Shown here in pieces: positions 11,960 to 23,734 of a stretch of 64,000 bases of DNA. The DNA comes from Siphonodentalium dalli (taxonomy: Eukaryota > Mollusca > Scaphopoda > Gadilida > Siphonodentaliidae). The DNA is taken from positions 210,908,355 to 210,972,354 of the forward strand of contig CP136063.1 of the NCBI GenBank assembly GCA_032622095.1, in the 5' to 3' direction. The position numbers were made by a program, and so were the translations under genes. Each line of letters begins with the position of its first letter. Position 1 is the stretch's first letter. The notes below the pieces were generated by a model. The model was not told where the DNA came from. It did not search any database and worked only from the letters and a program-made list of their open reading frames with translations.

Positions 11960-14103
11960 GTATGTGGGGGGCTATCGGATAGCTAGGGCTTAATAACAAC
12001 TGCTGCTCACCACTAATGGAATGTTTGGTGATAAAGTATAGTTATATTTATTCCACATAGTCACAGCAGAAAAGTTTGTCCATTGTGTCTTCACCTGACA
12101 GATTGGTTTAGAAACAGCATTAGTATTAGTAGTCTGACCCTACAAATAACAATAAAATTTGTTGATGTCATCTTCATCTGTAAAATCAGTTGAGAAGCAG
12201 TGACATTAGTTGTGGCACAACTTGAAATATTTTGAAATTTTTTATCACCAAGTTTTGATTAAAATTATTTATCTTATTTGACTTATTGGACTTTATGCGG
12301 TAATTCCACGGAAACAATGTTTGCATAAAAATGGTTTTGACCAGCAAAATCTAATTATTGGAGAGTTAATAATAATTAAAATAAGAACAAAGTCAATCTA
12401 TTTTCCATGTAATTGTAAGTTGTTTTACAGACATTTATGTTATTTCACATGAACTCAATTCGAAGGCCTTGATTTCCTTTAAGTCGGTCTATAATTGTAA
12501 GAGATAGATATCGCTCACAGTCCAATTTTAAGTTCCACACTCTGGGGACATATATTATGTGGAATAAATACAGAATCCAACACACATTTGAATGCGAGCT
12601 GCCCTTCAAACAAGTGATGAATGTGTAATTAATAAACAATGATGGTACAGTGAATTTTGCTTATTTGCATAGTATTGGTGCACACCCTTTTTATGAAATT
12701 GACAGAATATGCATTTAGCTGGCATCATCCCATACCCTCATTTTAGATTTTTAGTTTATACGACCATGGTAAAATCACATTATACAAAATTTCATAATTT
12801 TGAATTATTTCATACATTTGTGGTAAATTACTATTATGTCAATAATCAGTTTCAACTTAATATTTATTTGTTGAAATTTGTATTATTACATACATCGACA
12901 CCATGAGATGACTTGTTACCCCTTGTCAGCTAAATTTTTTAGCGATTTTCATAGGCATAAAAGCAGAATACCGTGTGTGACTTTATGCAAATATATGATT
13001 TTAAAAAGTCTTTTTATGAGAAAATGGTTTTGTGAGGCAAATATTCTAATTATGCATTTAATCGATATGCAATTAACTGAACTTGACTGTACATATCTTC
13101 CCATTCATTTCTTGTTGAGATGCAGGTTTCTTCCTTTAAATTGGTGTTGCATTCAGTATCATCTGGCTTTTATTGCACACCCATTGTTTTGTTTTTGCAA
13201 TATACAGCAAAATACAGAAGGTTTTAAAATGTTCACTATAAAATCTGTCTTATATTTGACAAACGTCCTTGACGATGACGTCAGCTGTAACAGAAAATTT
13301 CTTCAATATTATGAGGTATACCCTATGTAAATGACTAACTTTTTCGATTAAATAAGGTAGTACCAACATAAATTGTAGTATTCCACAATCTACAGTCTGG
13401 GGTGTGCAATAAATATAGAACACCACAGTGGCGTCAACTGGTTAGCTATTTATTGCACTTGTTTGTCATGCCGTTAGGTACATGTATAACTCGAACCTCC
13501 AGTTCTCAGTGTACTATCAGGTCACAAAAAATTGTGCAATAACATTAACAGTTAACACACTTGTGTCGTTCTACTAGTATCTATATATTAGCGGCAATCA
13601 TGTATCATCAGAATATGCACATTCCATTATGCAAATTTTAAACAGGCATGTTTTTCAGGAGTAAAGCAGTATATATATATGGATTTAATTATGATAATAA
13701 TATCCTTTTTAGTGTGATTCAAAACAGGTGATATATGTACCAAGTCAAATTAATTTAATTTATGTAAGAAGATGTATATTATTTCATTGTGAAAGATATA
13801 CTACATCAAACCATGTATTCAAACTGGATTTTTCCAGTTTTATATGGAAGGGACAGTCCAACTTTGGTAGCAATTACTAGGGTTCGCAATTTGATACACA
13901 TCTCAGGAATTTTGTTTTGGGTGTGGTATGTAAACTGTGCTGACACCCAAGACAAAATTCCTTAGTCGAATAAAATCTGCGAATTAATTAACAGATGCAT
14001 AGGAAGTGGCATCAAATGCTGTCAGTTGAAATAAGTTATTTTGTAGCTTTAGCTCTGCTAAAAATCGGTCAACTTATATTACAATTCCCACCAATTATTA
14101 TAG
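11960..14103. other. Intron free of recognised elements
   Basis: The only intron of the gene where I see no TE. Several open frames (for example 12878-13330, 150 codons) are AT-driven and lack splice sites of the right phase. Confidence 0.4.
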
Positions 14104-14400
14104 ACTATCAAACTCCGGTGAAGACTGCAAAAAAGGAAAAGGCTAAACCGGAGCCCGCTCAGAAACCACAAGAAACGGAGATAACAGCCATAGTTGAGAA
14201 ACCAGTGGAATCTGCCAAACCGGCAGAAATTCTAAAGCCTGTTGAAAATATCAAAGATGTAGTGGATGCGAAACTGGTTGAAATTGAAAAAACAAGCGAA
14301 AATACAAAACCGACGGAGAATGAAAAACCCGTTGAGAATGAGAAAGATGGGGAGAAGGTGGTTAATGAGGCATGCGATATGATCGTTAAGACAATGACAG
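14104..14400 (+). CDS. Lys/Glu/Pro-rich exon, same gene
   Basis: A 297-base exon, phase 1 on both sides, from attattatag to gacag|gtatgg. It encodes 98 full codons: a basic start (KTAKKEKAKPEP), then imperfect repeats of the type EKPVE, AKPAE, LKPVEN, EKPVENE, ending EACDMIVKTMT. The composition implies an intrinsically disordered region; the short repeats probably arose by local duplication. An open frame continues past the donor to a stop at 14427, but joining at 14400 to the acceptor before 20486 restores a Glu codon and 194 more codons, so the internal-exon reading is preferred. A transcript retaining the intron would end after eight extra residues. Confidence 0.8.
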
Positions 14401-14798
14401 GTATGGAACAACTCAGAGGATTTCGGTAGATGACTCTCCACAAGCACACACTCTGTACAGTAACAGTCAAAATATCTGTCGTGATTTACTAACACACAAA
14501 ATGATTTGCACTTTTGTCGTTTTTGGGAAAAAAAATTACAAAATGGGATTTATAATTAAGTGTGCATATGTGCTAAATAGTCCAATGGCTTTTTTTCTTC
14601 AAACATCAGCACATCTTTTCTGACTATTAAATCATGTTTCATTGATATGGAAACATTGAAGCTACTACACTCTGATATATTTATTTTGGACAATGGGTAA
14701 TGTATAAAATATTGACTGGTAGCCATAGAAATGATTTGACTGTTACTGTTTTTCCTGCTACCTTTACTTTCAATCTATGGTCACTTTCAGCTGATCCC

Positions 14799-14932
14799 TG
14801 CTTGGAATAATACCCTCCTAATAACGATCCGACATGTCATATAATATCAGGCATATGGTCCAACATCAGCACATTCCTGCTTGGAATAATACCCTTCTAA
14901 TAATGATCCGAAGGTATATGGCCCTGCATCAG
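14799..14932. repeat. Local duplication of about 77-bp spacing
   Basis: The segment cctgcttggaataatacc...gatccga occurs twice about 77 bp apart with three or so differences, followed each time by 'catcagcacatt'. Confidence 0.6.
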
Positions 14933-15357
14933 CACATTTCCAAAGCCAACCCCTACAAGTGGACTCCCACTAGATATCTAATTAAATGTATAATAACCAG
15001 AAACTATTAAAATGGCTGCACAATCACAGTCCAATTTACCCAACTTAAAACCTTATATATCAAAACTGCACAGATAACGATTAACCACTTCATACTTTCC
15101 AGATGCTCATCTATGTAATTCAAGTTATATGAGCGTACCGTGACATAAATCTCTAAATCGAGGTTCCTTCCCTTTTTTTCTGGCGTATTTAAGAAATGGA
15201 TGTTTATTTGTGTGCATTCCATGGAGTATGGATGCAAGTTAGTCTGATATTTTGTGTGGGACAAACATTAAAAATGTCAGATTAACTTGTATTCATACTC
15301 ATGGAACACAACAAAACCAACACCCATTTCTTATATTTACACTCAACTTCAGATTAA

Positions 15358-15545
15358 CCCTTCCATGACTGGAGCTTCTTGAAATTTTGTGAAAACACTG
15401 TGCCAATGCATTATCTTTTATATGCAAGTCTCATTACAACATTTTTATAATAAAAAAATTAAAATTTTGTGAAAACACTGTGCCATTGCATTATCTTATA
15501 TATGCAAGTCTCATTACAACATTTTTATGATAACAAAATAAAAAA
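15358..15545. mobile_element. Family A fragment with internal duplication, copy 3
   Basis: Left end cccttccatgact after TTAA. A segment of roughly 85 bp from 'aaattttgtgaaaacactg' to 'catttttat' is repeated in tandem. The second arm of the hairpin and the right end are missing. Confidence 0.65.
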
Positions 15546-16282
15546 AAATCCAGATAAAATGAATAGTATATGAGTAGTAAATGATAGTACACACAAGCTA
15601 ATCAACTTGATAAAAAATTTAACCCTTTCTCAATGCATGGAAGCATTCACTTGAGAGAAAAGTGAAAACAAAATGTGATCTAAAACAAATAATAGCACTG
15701 GTAAAATGTCTGTTAAAAGAACTAAACCTTTGTCGATAATAGAAGCAGTTTTAACCAAGCTGAAAGTGACCTTTTTCCTGTTTTTTCGGCATAAGATAGC
15801 TCCAATGGGGGACCTGTGTTAATAACTAGATGTGGTTAATTAATCTTTATGGTTTGGTAGTCTGCACTTGGTCATCCATCATATTGAATGTCATCACATC
15901 ATACAGTCACATTTAGAAAACCATGCACCTACATTCTATCACAACATTCAAATTGGTCATAATTACTCTATGTTGCAGAAATCATATGATTGGACAGTAT
16001 TGGTAGTATTATATCCAAAATCCATACAGAGACAAATGGTAGATAAATACACATTCTTTTTCAAACTGCCACCTGACCTTCATCAGCAATGATTTAATTT
16101 TTATTATAATTTCTACATGGTGATATCGGCATTCATATGTTTACACATTACTGTTAGCAAAAGTACATATATACTTGGACGTCATTGAAACATAAGTCTG
16201 CTACATGTAGGTGACCCAGGGAATGTTCACCCGAGAATTTTATCCAGTTGGGCTGATTGTACTGAGGCCAATCTTCTTTTAA

Positions 16283-16657
16283 CCCTTTACCCAACAAACC
16301 GGCCAAAACCGGCCAAATAAAGCTTCAACAGCCTAAAATATCTTCGGTCTGTCTCAATAGAACCATACAAATATGGATATCATTGGAACCGGCTCCTTGA
16401 CCACATTGTGATAGTTACAGTTAGCCCTGTGCCAATGCATTCTCTTATATATGCGAGTCGACCATAGGTCGCCTCGCATATATAAGAGAATGCATTGGCC
16501 TAAAATGCATTGGCCATTTTTTCTTACATTCTTTAACAATTTTATAATTTTTAATGTGTTAAGCCAATGCATTCTCTTATATATGCGAGGCGACCTATGG
16601 TCGACTCGCATATATAAGAGAATGCATTGGCACAGGGCCCTTCTGTTGGGTAAAGGG
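16283..16657. mobile_element. Family B TTAA element, copy 3
   Basis: TTAA on both sides (16279-16282, 16658-16661). Inverted relative to copy 1: the unique 140-bp part comes first. Both hairpins intact; the spacer is shortened and carries an extra 'atgcattggcc' after the first hairpin. Confidence 0.8.
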
Positions 16658-16722
16658 TTAAAATTCTAAGCTGCTTTGAATTGTTGGTGCTTATTCATTG
16701 ATATTGCATCGAATAAAATAGT

Positions 16723-17202
16723 AGGTGGCTGGTTTGAAGGATTTATGGGTTTCAGATCCCTATACTTCAAACTGGAGGAGGAATTGATTACACCAATATG
16801 ATACTAGTGCATGTTCACTAAATGTGAACAGTGTCATTTGGTGGTGTTATTGCCCTTTTTCGACAACATAGAATCGTACATCATGGGACGCATATTTTGT
16901 TTGAGTCTGTATTCCGTTATGTTCCAGTCAATTTTTTTTAATTTGGCACAGATGTCAACCAGCACCTGCAATTTTATGTTCAGTCGGAGTCATTTTGGCA
17001 GAGTTATTGCCATTTTTCGACATAGAAATGTTCTATGCTTTTTATTTTACAGTTGTTGACCCTTTCTCAACACATTGAAGATGTGCAACAATGTGCAACA
17101 TATTTAGTGAACATGCACTTATATTACATTGGTGTAATCAATTCCTCCTCCAGTTTGTAGTATAGGGATCTGAAACCCATAAATCCTTCAAACCTGCCAC
17201 CT
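16723..17202. mobile_element. Element U with about 100-bp inverted ends
   Basis: The left arm (ggtggctggtttgaagg... to acaccaatatga) is repeated inverted at about 17080-17202. The interior contains 'agttattgcc' units like those at 9570-10145. A weak relic of the arm may lie at 63880-63925. No clear duplication. Confidence 0.65.
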
Positions 17203-18515
17203 TCGTCGGGGGACATTTTGGTCAGCAACCTTTTATTTATCCTAGGTACATTTCTGCCAATTTACTGGGCTGTCATAAGACTGCTCACCTATTTCAATTT
17301 GGTAATTGTGCATCCCAGTGAATTCCTGACATCAAAGATCAGGTTCTGAACATTCTATATTGTTTACATGGCTTATTTACCAAACTCGTTTACTTATCAA
17401 ATGTCCATAAATACACGCATGAGTGGTTACTATCCCTTAGGTGGCGGGCTACCATGTCTTGGTTCAATCTCTACCCAGAGCGTACTAGTCATACTTCCTT
17501 TCTTACTCTGTCACTGGCTGGGTACTAGTCTGTGGTTTTCTATATTTATCGCAGGTTTTTCCAGATAAAATGGCGAAACCGATCTACCAAAGTCAAATTT
17601 CCTATTAATAGTCAGGATAAGGTTGGATTTGTGAATGATAAGTGTAATGGTATGAGTGTTCTGACAATGAGTGTTCTGATGATAATGATTTTATTTCTGA
17701 TTGAGAAAGTGAACAAATGTTGTGTTATAATTGTTATTTGTGGTAAACTTGTGTACCGTATACATAATAATAGAAAGTTTCTAATATTCATTTCAGCCTG
17801 TGAAATAACGCTTATCTATAAACACAATACATCAATACACTATTAAATAATACACTAGCAGATGAGTTCACCATACCATCAAATATCTCACATTCATATT
17901 TCAGCTCTGTCTAACTTCAGTCTGGCTGCGGTATATGTTATTCATATATTTATATCACATTATTCATATTTACCACACTAATTATTATATTTCTTGATTA
18001 TATTTTTATATTTCTTTATTTGCATTTGAAAACATGTTGAAATATTTCAGATTTATGTGAATAATTTTGTTTCAGATTTTGATCTTTTTGGGTTTTTTTT
18101 TTTTAACAATAAAACTGGTATTAAAAGATGTTTAAATAAATATATTATACTAACAAATTAAGGAAACTTAGAAAAATTTATTGAGCGTAATTAATGTCAT
18201 TTGATCACATAGGGCTTTAAAGATAAGGAAGGTGTTCATGGTCAGTACAGCTGGAAAATTATATAATCAAGAATAACTTGAAAAAATAGAAGGAATTTGT
18301 TCTTGTGGCGAGATTACGCATGTTGAGTCCATTATTTACACACGCCAGTATTGTGTTTTCAGCAATGAACAATAATTCTAAAATACAAATAGCTTTTATC
18401 ACGATCAGTAGCAGTGTGCTGCTTGTTTCCGTATTACATTATTTACAACAGCAGTGGTGGCACCTATGGCATCTGGTATTAATTTCTTGGTATTAAAACA
18501 CCAGAAAACATTAGT
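17203..18515. other. Intron sequence, nothing recognised
   Basis: An apparent exon after ttttccag at 17565 is open in one frame but has the wrong phase for this gene. Nothing else found. Confidence 0.35.
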
Positions 18516-18517
18516 TA

Positions 18518-18730
18518 CAGTAATGCCCTAAATAATTGACTCCTTAACCACATCATAATTATGGGTAACTTTTCAGGATTTAGTGGGAAATATGGCTTGT
18601 TGCTATTCACCGGAAAGCTTTCACTGAGAGCTTTCCGATGAATGGCAACAAGCCATACTTCCCACTAAATCCTGAAAAGTTACCCATAATTCTGCTGTGG
18701 TTAAGGAGTCGATTATTTAGGGCATTACTG
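18518..18730. mobile_element. Family D palindrome, copy 2
   Basis: 213 bp, flanked by TA (18516-18517, 18731-18732). Arms are near-perfect around gctttcactgagagc. Lies in the last intron of the gene. Confidence 0.85.
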
Positions 18731-19005
18731 TATACCACTTTGCATAAATATTCTGGTAAATAAAGTAATGAGTAAAATTTGGACAGCTCAAGAAACAGGT
18801 AAGATTTTAGGTGATATACCCATACGATATTATTCATAAAATGTGTTAATTGTTGTTGTTGTTGTATCTTGATGATATGGGGACCCTCTGATCGGATTGG
18901 GTACATTTAAGTCCATCCTTAGTCGAAAAGGAAAAAATATATAACCTTACCCTTCTTCGCTCTCCACAGAGCTGTCAATTCAATATGTAAGAACGGTTAC
19001 ATTAA

Positions 19006-19457
19006 CCCATTCTATATTAAATTGATTCTCCCATTATGTTATAAAAGAAAACATTGGAACGGTCCATTATTCATTTGGAGGGGTGTTCATGTAATAAAAA
19101 CAGATGACAAATAGAAAAACAGATAATACAATCGCAGAATGATTCATATTTATTGGTAGGAAATATTCAGACAATAAGTTCAACAAACAACTTATGGTTC
19201 CCAAGGGAACTACAGTAATGCCCTAAATAATCGACTCCTTAACCACAGCAGAATTATGGGTAAATTTTCAGGATTTATTCGGAAATATGGCTTGTTGCCA
19301 TTCATCGGAAAGCTCTCAGTGAGAGCTTTCCGATGAATGGCAACAAGCCATATTTCCAACTAAATCCTGATAAATTACCCATAATTCTGCTGTGGTTAAG
19401 GAGTCAATTATTTAGGGCATTACTGTACTTGTCAATGAGTATTTAGTATAGAAAGGG
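19006..19457. mobile_element. Family C TTAA element, copy 1, interrupted by family D
   Basis: Left end cccattctatatt after TTAA 19002-19005; right end gtatagaaaggg. Carries family D at 19213-19425 just after 'ggttcccaagggaac', the same region that is continuous in other C copies. Confidence 0.75.
19213..19425. mobile_element. Family D palindrome, copy 3 (nested in C)
   Basis: 213 bp, TA on both sides (19211-19212, 19426-19427), centre gctctcagtgagagc with a 3-nt loop. Inserted inside family C copy 1. Confidence 0.85.
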
Positions 19458-20030
19458 TTAGGTATTGATTCACTGCAAAGCATTCACATGTTCAGATGTC
19501 TTTTCTAATCAAGTACATAATTAAAGCCACATGGCGGTTTGCGCTCCAAAATACATAATATTATTTGCTTTTGAATTTTTCCCGGTATCGAAATAGGCCG
19601 ATATTTATCTGAACTACCTTTCTACGAGCATCCTGTACCCCTAAAAGACACATTGAAGTAAATGAAAAATACCAGTATGAACACAGTGTTTGGGACATAA
19701 ACAAAAAACAGCTAATTGCATGAGATGCAACAGAAAAGAGCATTCCATGTTAGTCAATTCCTGATATGGTAGAAATACATGTAAGGAGCGTTTGTCTGAC
19801 TTCTGGCGAAAAATTGAAAATGGCTGGGAAATGGTTGTGGCTATGGCAAGTGATTTACAGAGCATATGAACCCGCTATATCAATATTTCACGTATTTATC
19901 GACCTATTGTATCCATCCCTTCAAATTACGTAGACATAATATGGAGGTTCGATTGAACCATATCCGTTAAAATATTTGGATAAATTATCCTAGCATGTCC
20001 TTGAACTTGTTCAAGAATGTAGAATATTTT

Positions 20031-20424
20031 TTTACCCTGTGCCAATGCATTCTCTTATATATGCGAGTCGACCATAGGTCGCCTCGCATATATAAGAGTC
20101 TCAGAATGCATTGGCCTAACAATTTTTTATCATTTTTTTTAAATAAATATTTCTTACAATTTTTAGGACATAAAATAAAAAACATCCATTACCCTGCAGG
20201 GAGCCCCACACATATAGAAGCATATAGAAGAGTGTGGTCTGCTCATGTTTGTCTGGGGCTCTGTATGGGTGAAATTATAAAATTGTTAAAGAATACAAGA
20301 AAAAATTATTAAAATTGTAAAAAATTGTTAGGCCAATGCATTCTCTTATATGCGAGGCGACCTATGGTCGACTCGCATATATAAGAGAATGCATTGGCAC
20401 AGGGTAAAAAATCCCTTACATATA
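20031..20424. mobile_element. Family F hairpin element, copy 1
   Basis: Poly(T) then accctgtgcc, two inverted hairpins identical in design to family B, and a spacer with a third, weaker stem (gagcccc...ggggctc). Ends atcccttacatata. Imperfect 15-bp direct repeats (20016-20030 and 20425-20439; 12 of 15 identical by eye) flank it. Seen from the minus strand it ends in poly(A). It ends about 60 bases before the acceptor of the last exon. Confidence 0.6.
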
Positions 20425-20485
20425 AATGCAAGATATTTTCATTTATAGGGCCTCAGTGTTTAATTTTATCCTTCTCTTATTACAG

Positions 20486-21072
20486 AAAACCCAGTAGATG
20501 TAGGCGAACAGCATAGAAATGTGCCTGATGTTGTCCAGGCGGGTCCAGTGAAAACGGCACCTCCAAATATGGGCATGAATTCCATTCCTCATAATGGCAT
20601 CCCAGCTTCTGAGGATTTAATAAAAAGTGACACTGTTGGTAAAATGAACGCACCCATCCCCGACATTCACGTCTCCACAGTTGACGATTCAATGGACAAT
20701 ATGCCTGATTATAACCCCGATGAAACCAATATCGAAGAAGAAGAGGATAACACAACCCCGAAGAGAAGTATCGAGGATCAGTTAAGAGACTTAGATAATA
20801 TTAACGAAGATTTGATCAAAGCCAACAACGTTTCTCCAACACACACAACCAATGTGAAACAAGCTCAGAAATCGTCCAAATCGGGCACCTGCTGCAAAGC
20901 TCTGGCATTCGGCTTGATTGGCAGCTTGTTAATATTCACGATAGGCGTAACAATTGTCTTTTATCTCGATGTAAAACATCCTCTTGTTAATGAACTGAGG
21001 CACCAGCTGCATTTTATTGAACCTGCTAGAGATTATATTCATGAAAAAATGCAGACTGTTTTCAAGTCATAA
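20486..21072 (+). CDS. Terminal exon with C-terminal transmembrane helix
   Basis: Last coding exon, after acceptor cttattacag, with stop TAA at 21070-21072. It adds 194 residues (172-365 of the visible protein). In order: a Pro/Asn-rich stretch, an acidic run EEEED near residue 255, a short amphipathic helix (about 263-282), a basic linker with two Cys just before the membrane, a hydrophobic helix of about 23 residues (309-331, bases 20899-20967) and a 34-residue tail ending TVFKS. There is no signal peptide in the visible part, so the likely topology is a large cytosolic N-terminal region and a short lumenal or extracellular tail. The paired Cys could be palmitoylated. It has the general layout of single-pass ER or nuclear-envelope proteins, but I cannot assign a family. 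Confidence 0.85.
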
Positions 21073-21664
21073 TTTTCTACAAATATTTTTGTAATATGTA
21101 AAAAATACTGATTGGCTGTATATTCTGCTTAAAGCTCAGCCATCTTCGATCCATGACCTGTGGTTCAAAGGCAGTTTATGAAAATTATGTATCATGTTAG
21201 GGCACAGGGATCAGAAAAATGTTTTCAATGTTTAGAAAAAATCTACGAATTTCATTCAGTGGCTAATCATCTCAAGATTTTTAATATGACCCAGTATGGA
21301 AGTTTTTGTATATGAAACATGGTATAAAAAAGACCTTTCTTTTAAATGCGTTAAAAATGTATTGTCCAATAGATATTTTGTCATTCAAAAGATAAAGTCC
21401 AATGTATATCTGGACAATGAACCCATCTGTGGTGTATACTTTCATTATTTTTGCAGGACCTCCTCCGAGAAAACTTTTCAAATACTCAATGCAAATGGAG
21501 CCATTTTGTCGATGAGAGTGGTTTCCATGGGGATATCCAGGGTATGGCTTGAGCTAATTTGGTGGGGTAGTGTGTATAGGTCATTGAGGAGGGCTACATA
21601 ACTGATGTAACCAGAGTTCCAAGCCTACAAGATATTTCCACATACATGTATAATAATTTGTGGC
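21073..21664 (+). other. Probable 3' UTR and downstream flank
   Basis: Follows the stop codon. I see no AATAAA or ATTAAA before the hAT-like element at 21673, so the transcript end cannot be placed. Short open frames here have no coding signal. Confidence 0.35.
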
Positions 21665-21672
21665 CTTACTGA

Positions 21673-21998
21673 CATAGCCGTACGGGCTGGAGGGCTGCAG
21701 CCCCCCCCCCCCCCCAAAAAGTTTCAATGCTCAAAATTAGGGCAATTTTTTGGACAAATTGGAGATAAATTTCGGTAAAATTCGGGCAATTTGAATGTTA
21801 TTTCAGGGGGAAATTATGGAAAATTGCAGTATTTTTTCACATTTCTGCCCGAATTATACATTTTTAAGGTTAATTTGAATCTAGTTTGTTATATTTCTGT
21901 GTATATGCAAGGTATATTCTACAAAAACTATTACAACCAGGGATATATCATGTAAAAAAAATCCCCCCCCTAAAAATTTGGGCACCCGTACGGCTATG
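21673..21998. mobile_element. hAT-like element with 8-bp duplication, copy 2 type
   Basis: 14-bp perfect inverted ends (catagccgtacggg). The 8-bp duplication cttactga is exact at 21665-21672 and 21999-22006. The interior holds C-runs at both ends (15 C near 21701). No transposase. Confidence 0.85.
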
Positions 21999-22006
21999 CT
22001 TACTGA

Positions 22007-22623
22007 CTGAAATGAGTTGGTTATTCGGGTGTTTTGTATATTTTATGATCAGGTTGTAAATTTTGGAACCTTATTTATTGTAGATGCCCTAACATTATTT
22101 GTCATTGTCACAGTCACACATTTATGTTCGTTGTAAAATGATATCAAATGATATGAGTCAAAATATGTTGTTTGAAAGCCAAACTCAGTGTATAAAATAT
22201 GAAGTATATGACTCTACCTGTGTACCAGCCGCTCATAAATTTCAGAGACCTTCTTTTCATAATTTCGATACTATCAGGAGGTTTGGCACACAAAAAGTGA
22301 GAAAAACAATACTGATTATCTGACACCAAAGTTCCTTCTTTGAGAAACAACTTTTATTCTAAATATAGCAACACTGCCAATGGACTTATGACATAATGCT
22401 TTACATTTGGAAAGCTTACAATTAACTTTGAACATCATTTCCACTGTGGTTTCATGTGTATGTGATTTACAAAGCAATGGTAAAGATGAAAATATCCCTG
22501 CACTTCGATCTGATATCAGTTTTGCACCACGGATGAATTGAGCAGACGACCAACTAAATTGGAGGTGTGACTACGCTATCTGCGTTAAGATGCGCGTTCA
22601 TATGAGGCCAAAGGTTATCTGGG
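22007..22623. other. Downstream intergenic sequence
   Basis: Only short overlapping open frames on both strands; no feature recognised. Confidence 0.35.
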
Positions 22624-22627
22624 TTAA

Positions 22628-22882
22628 CCCTGCCTTGACTGGAGCTTCCTGAAATTTTGCGGAAACTCTGTACCAATGCATTCTCTTAAATATGTGAGTC
22701 TCCCATTGTGGAGCCTCCCATATATAAGAGTATGCATTGGCCTAACAGTATTTACCTTGATAATGTATGCCAGTGCATTCTCTTATACATGCAAGGGAGA
22801 CTTGGGAGACTTGCATATATAAGGGAAATCACTGGCACATAATCTTTGATGCTGCACCAGCACAGCTCCTGTCATTAAAGGG
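22628..22882. mobile_element. Family A TTAA element, copy 4
   Basis: TTAA on both sides (22624-22627, 22883-22886). Ends ccctgccttgact and tcattaaaggg; both hairpins are present but diverged. It is close in length to copy 1 (255 versus 261 bp), which supports the family boundaries. Confidence 0.78.
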
Positions 22883-23147
22883 TTAAGATGTCATTCATAT
22901 GAGGCCAAAGGTGTGACTATGCAAATTGCACTGAGATATGTATTCTTGTAGAGTAAAATTAAAATGTATGACTGCAGTCTGCATCAGAATATTCATTTTG
23001 CTGATTTAACCCTTTCTATACTAAATGGATTCTCCCATTCAGTTATACAAAATACATTGGAATGGTCTATTATTCATTTGGAGGGATGTTCAGGTAATAA
23101 AAGCTGACCGACGAAAAAATTATAAAGTACTGATGGATTTCTATTAA

Positions 23148-23614
23148 TCTCTTGGCTGCTATATGTCAGTACTGAGTATGGACGTAAAATGTCACATGTG
23201 CTATATATATCTGTACTGAGTATGGACCTACTTCATCACACTACCAGTAGGCCATTATAAATAACTACAACTCAGAGATTTTTGATGCGGAACAACTGTA
23301 TTTTGAAGTTTGCTCGAGCCCCGCGACGACGACGAAGGACCCCCGAGAGGACCGCCGCGAAGCCAAGAGCTGGCTAATACCCCGCGCTTATCCTCGCCTC
23401 CCGATCGAAATCGGAGCGCACAGAGTATCGTCTGCGCCCTTGGACGGGATTGTGACTTAGAGGCGTTTCAAACAGTGTATGATGTTCCACGATTGTGAAT
23501 GATACTAGCCTTTCAATTAAATCAGTTTTATCATTTTCATGATATTCCCGTTGTATTTTTCATAATGTCAACGGCGCAGCACACAATGTCATAACGTCAT
23601 TAGCAGTGAAGAGG
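23148..23614. mobile_element. TTAA element carrying an rRNA fragment (nested)
   Basis: TTAA on both sides (23144-23147, 23615-23618). Ends tctcttggctgcta and tagcagtgaagagg are complements with a few changes. It contains two 'gtactgagtatgga' repeats and, in the middle, a GC-rich 28S rRNA fragment. Confidence 0.7.
23312..23467 (-). rRNA. 28S rRNA fragment (pseudogene), minus strand
   Basis: About 156 bp of very GC-rich sequence in an AT-rich region. Its right end, gattgtgacttagaggcgtt, is the complement of the conserved 28S stretch 'aacgcctctaagtcagaatc' with one change. Its left part, with 'gacgacgacgaagg', looks like the adjacent variable region near the 28S 3' end. Too short to be functional. 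The 62-codon open frame across it is not a gene. The variable part needs alignment to a mollusc 28S. Confidence 0.72.
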
Positions 23615-23734
23615 TTAATTGGTGGAAAATATTCAGACAACAAGTTCAACAAACGATGGTCGTTTGTCACTTGTTATCTGAACATTTCCTAAGGAAACTA
23701 CTCGTCAATGAGTATTTAGTATTGAAAGGGTTAA

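Larger units (their letters stand above)
23010..23730. mobile_element. Family C TTAA element, copy 2, with nested insert
   Basis: TTAA at 23006-23009 and 23731-23734; ends ccctttctatact and agtattgaaaggg. A second TTAA element is inserted at 23148-23614. Outside it the sequence follows other C copies (ttcagacaacaagttcaac). Confidence 0.8.

Noticed and set aside
12878-13330. 150-codon open frame in the intron without transposons
   Set aside because: AT-driven composition rich in Tyr, Phe, Leu and His, no splice sites of suitable phase, no motif.
13995-14429. Open frame read as a complete 144-residue gene
   Set aside because: The first 36 codons lie upstream of a good acceptor and look like intron; the phase-consistent donor at 14400 explains the rest as an internal exon.
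14159-14495. Minus-strand open frames opposite the Lys/Glu/Pro-rich exon
   Set aside because: Antisense shadows of a low-complexity coding exon.
17565-17660. Possible exon after ttttccag, ending at aatg|gtatga
   Set aside because: Open only in phase 0, whereas both neighbouring exons require phase 1; inserting it would break the frame.
20480-20755. Minus-strand 91-codon open frame opposite the terminal exon
   Set aside because: Antisense shadow; the plus strand has the splice signal, the continuous join and the membrane helix.
23310-23498. GC-rich 62-codon open frame
   Set aside because: It overlaps the 28S rRNA fragment; the GC content comes from rRNA.
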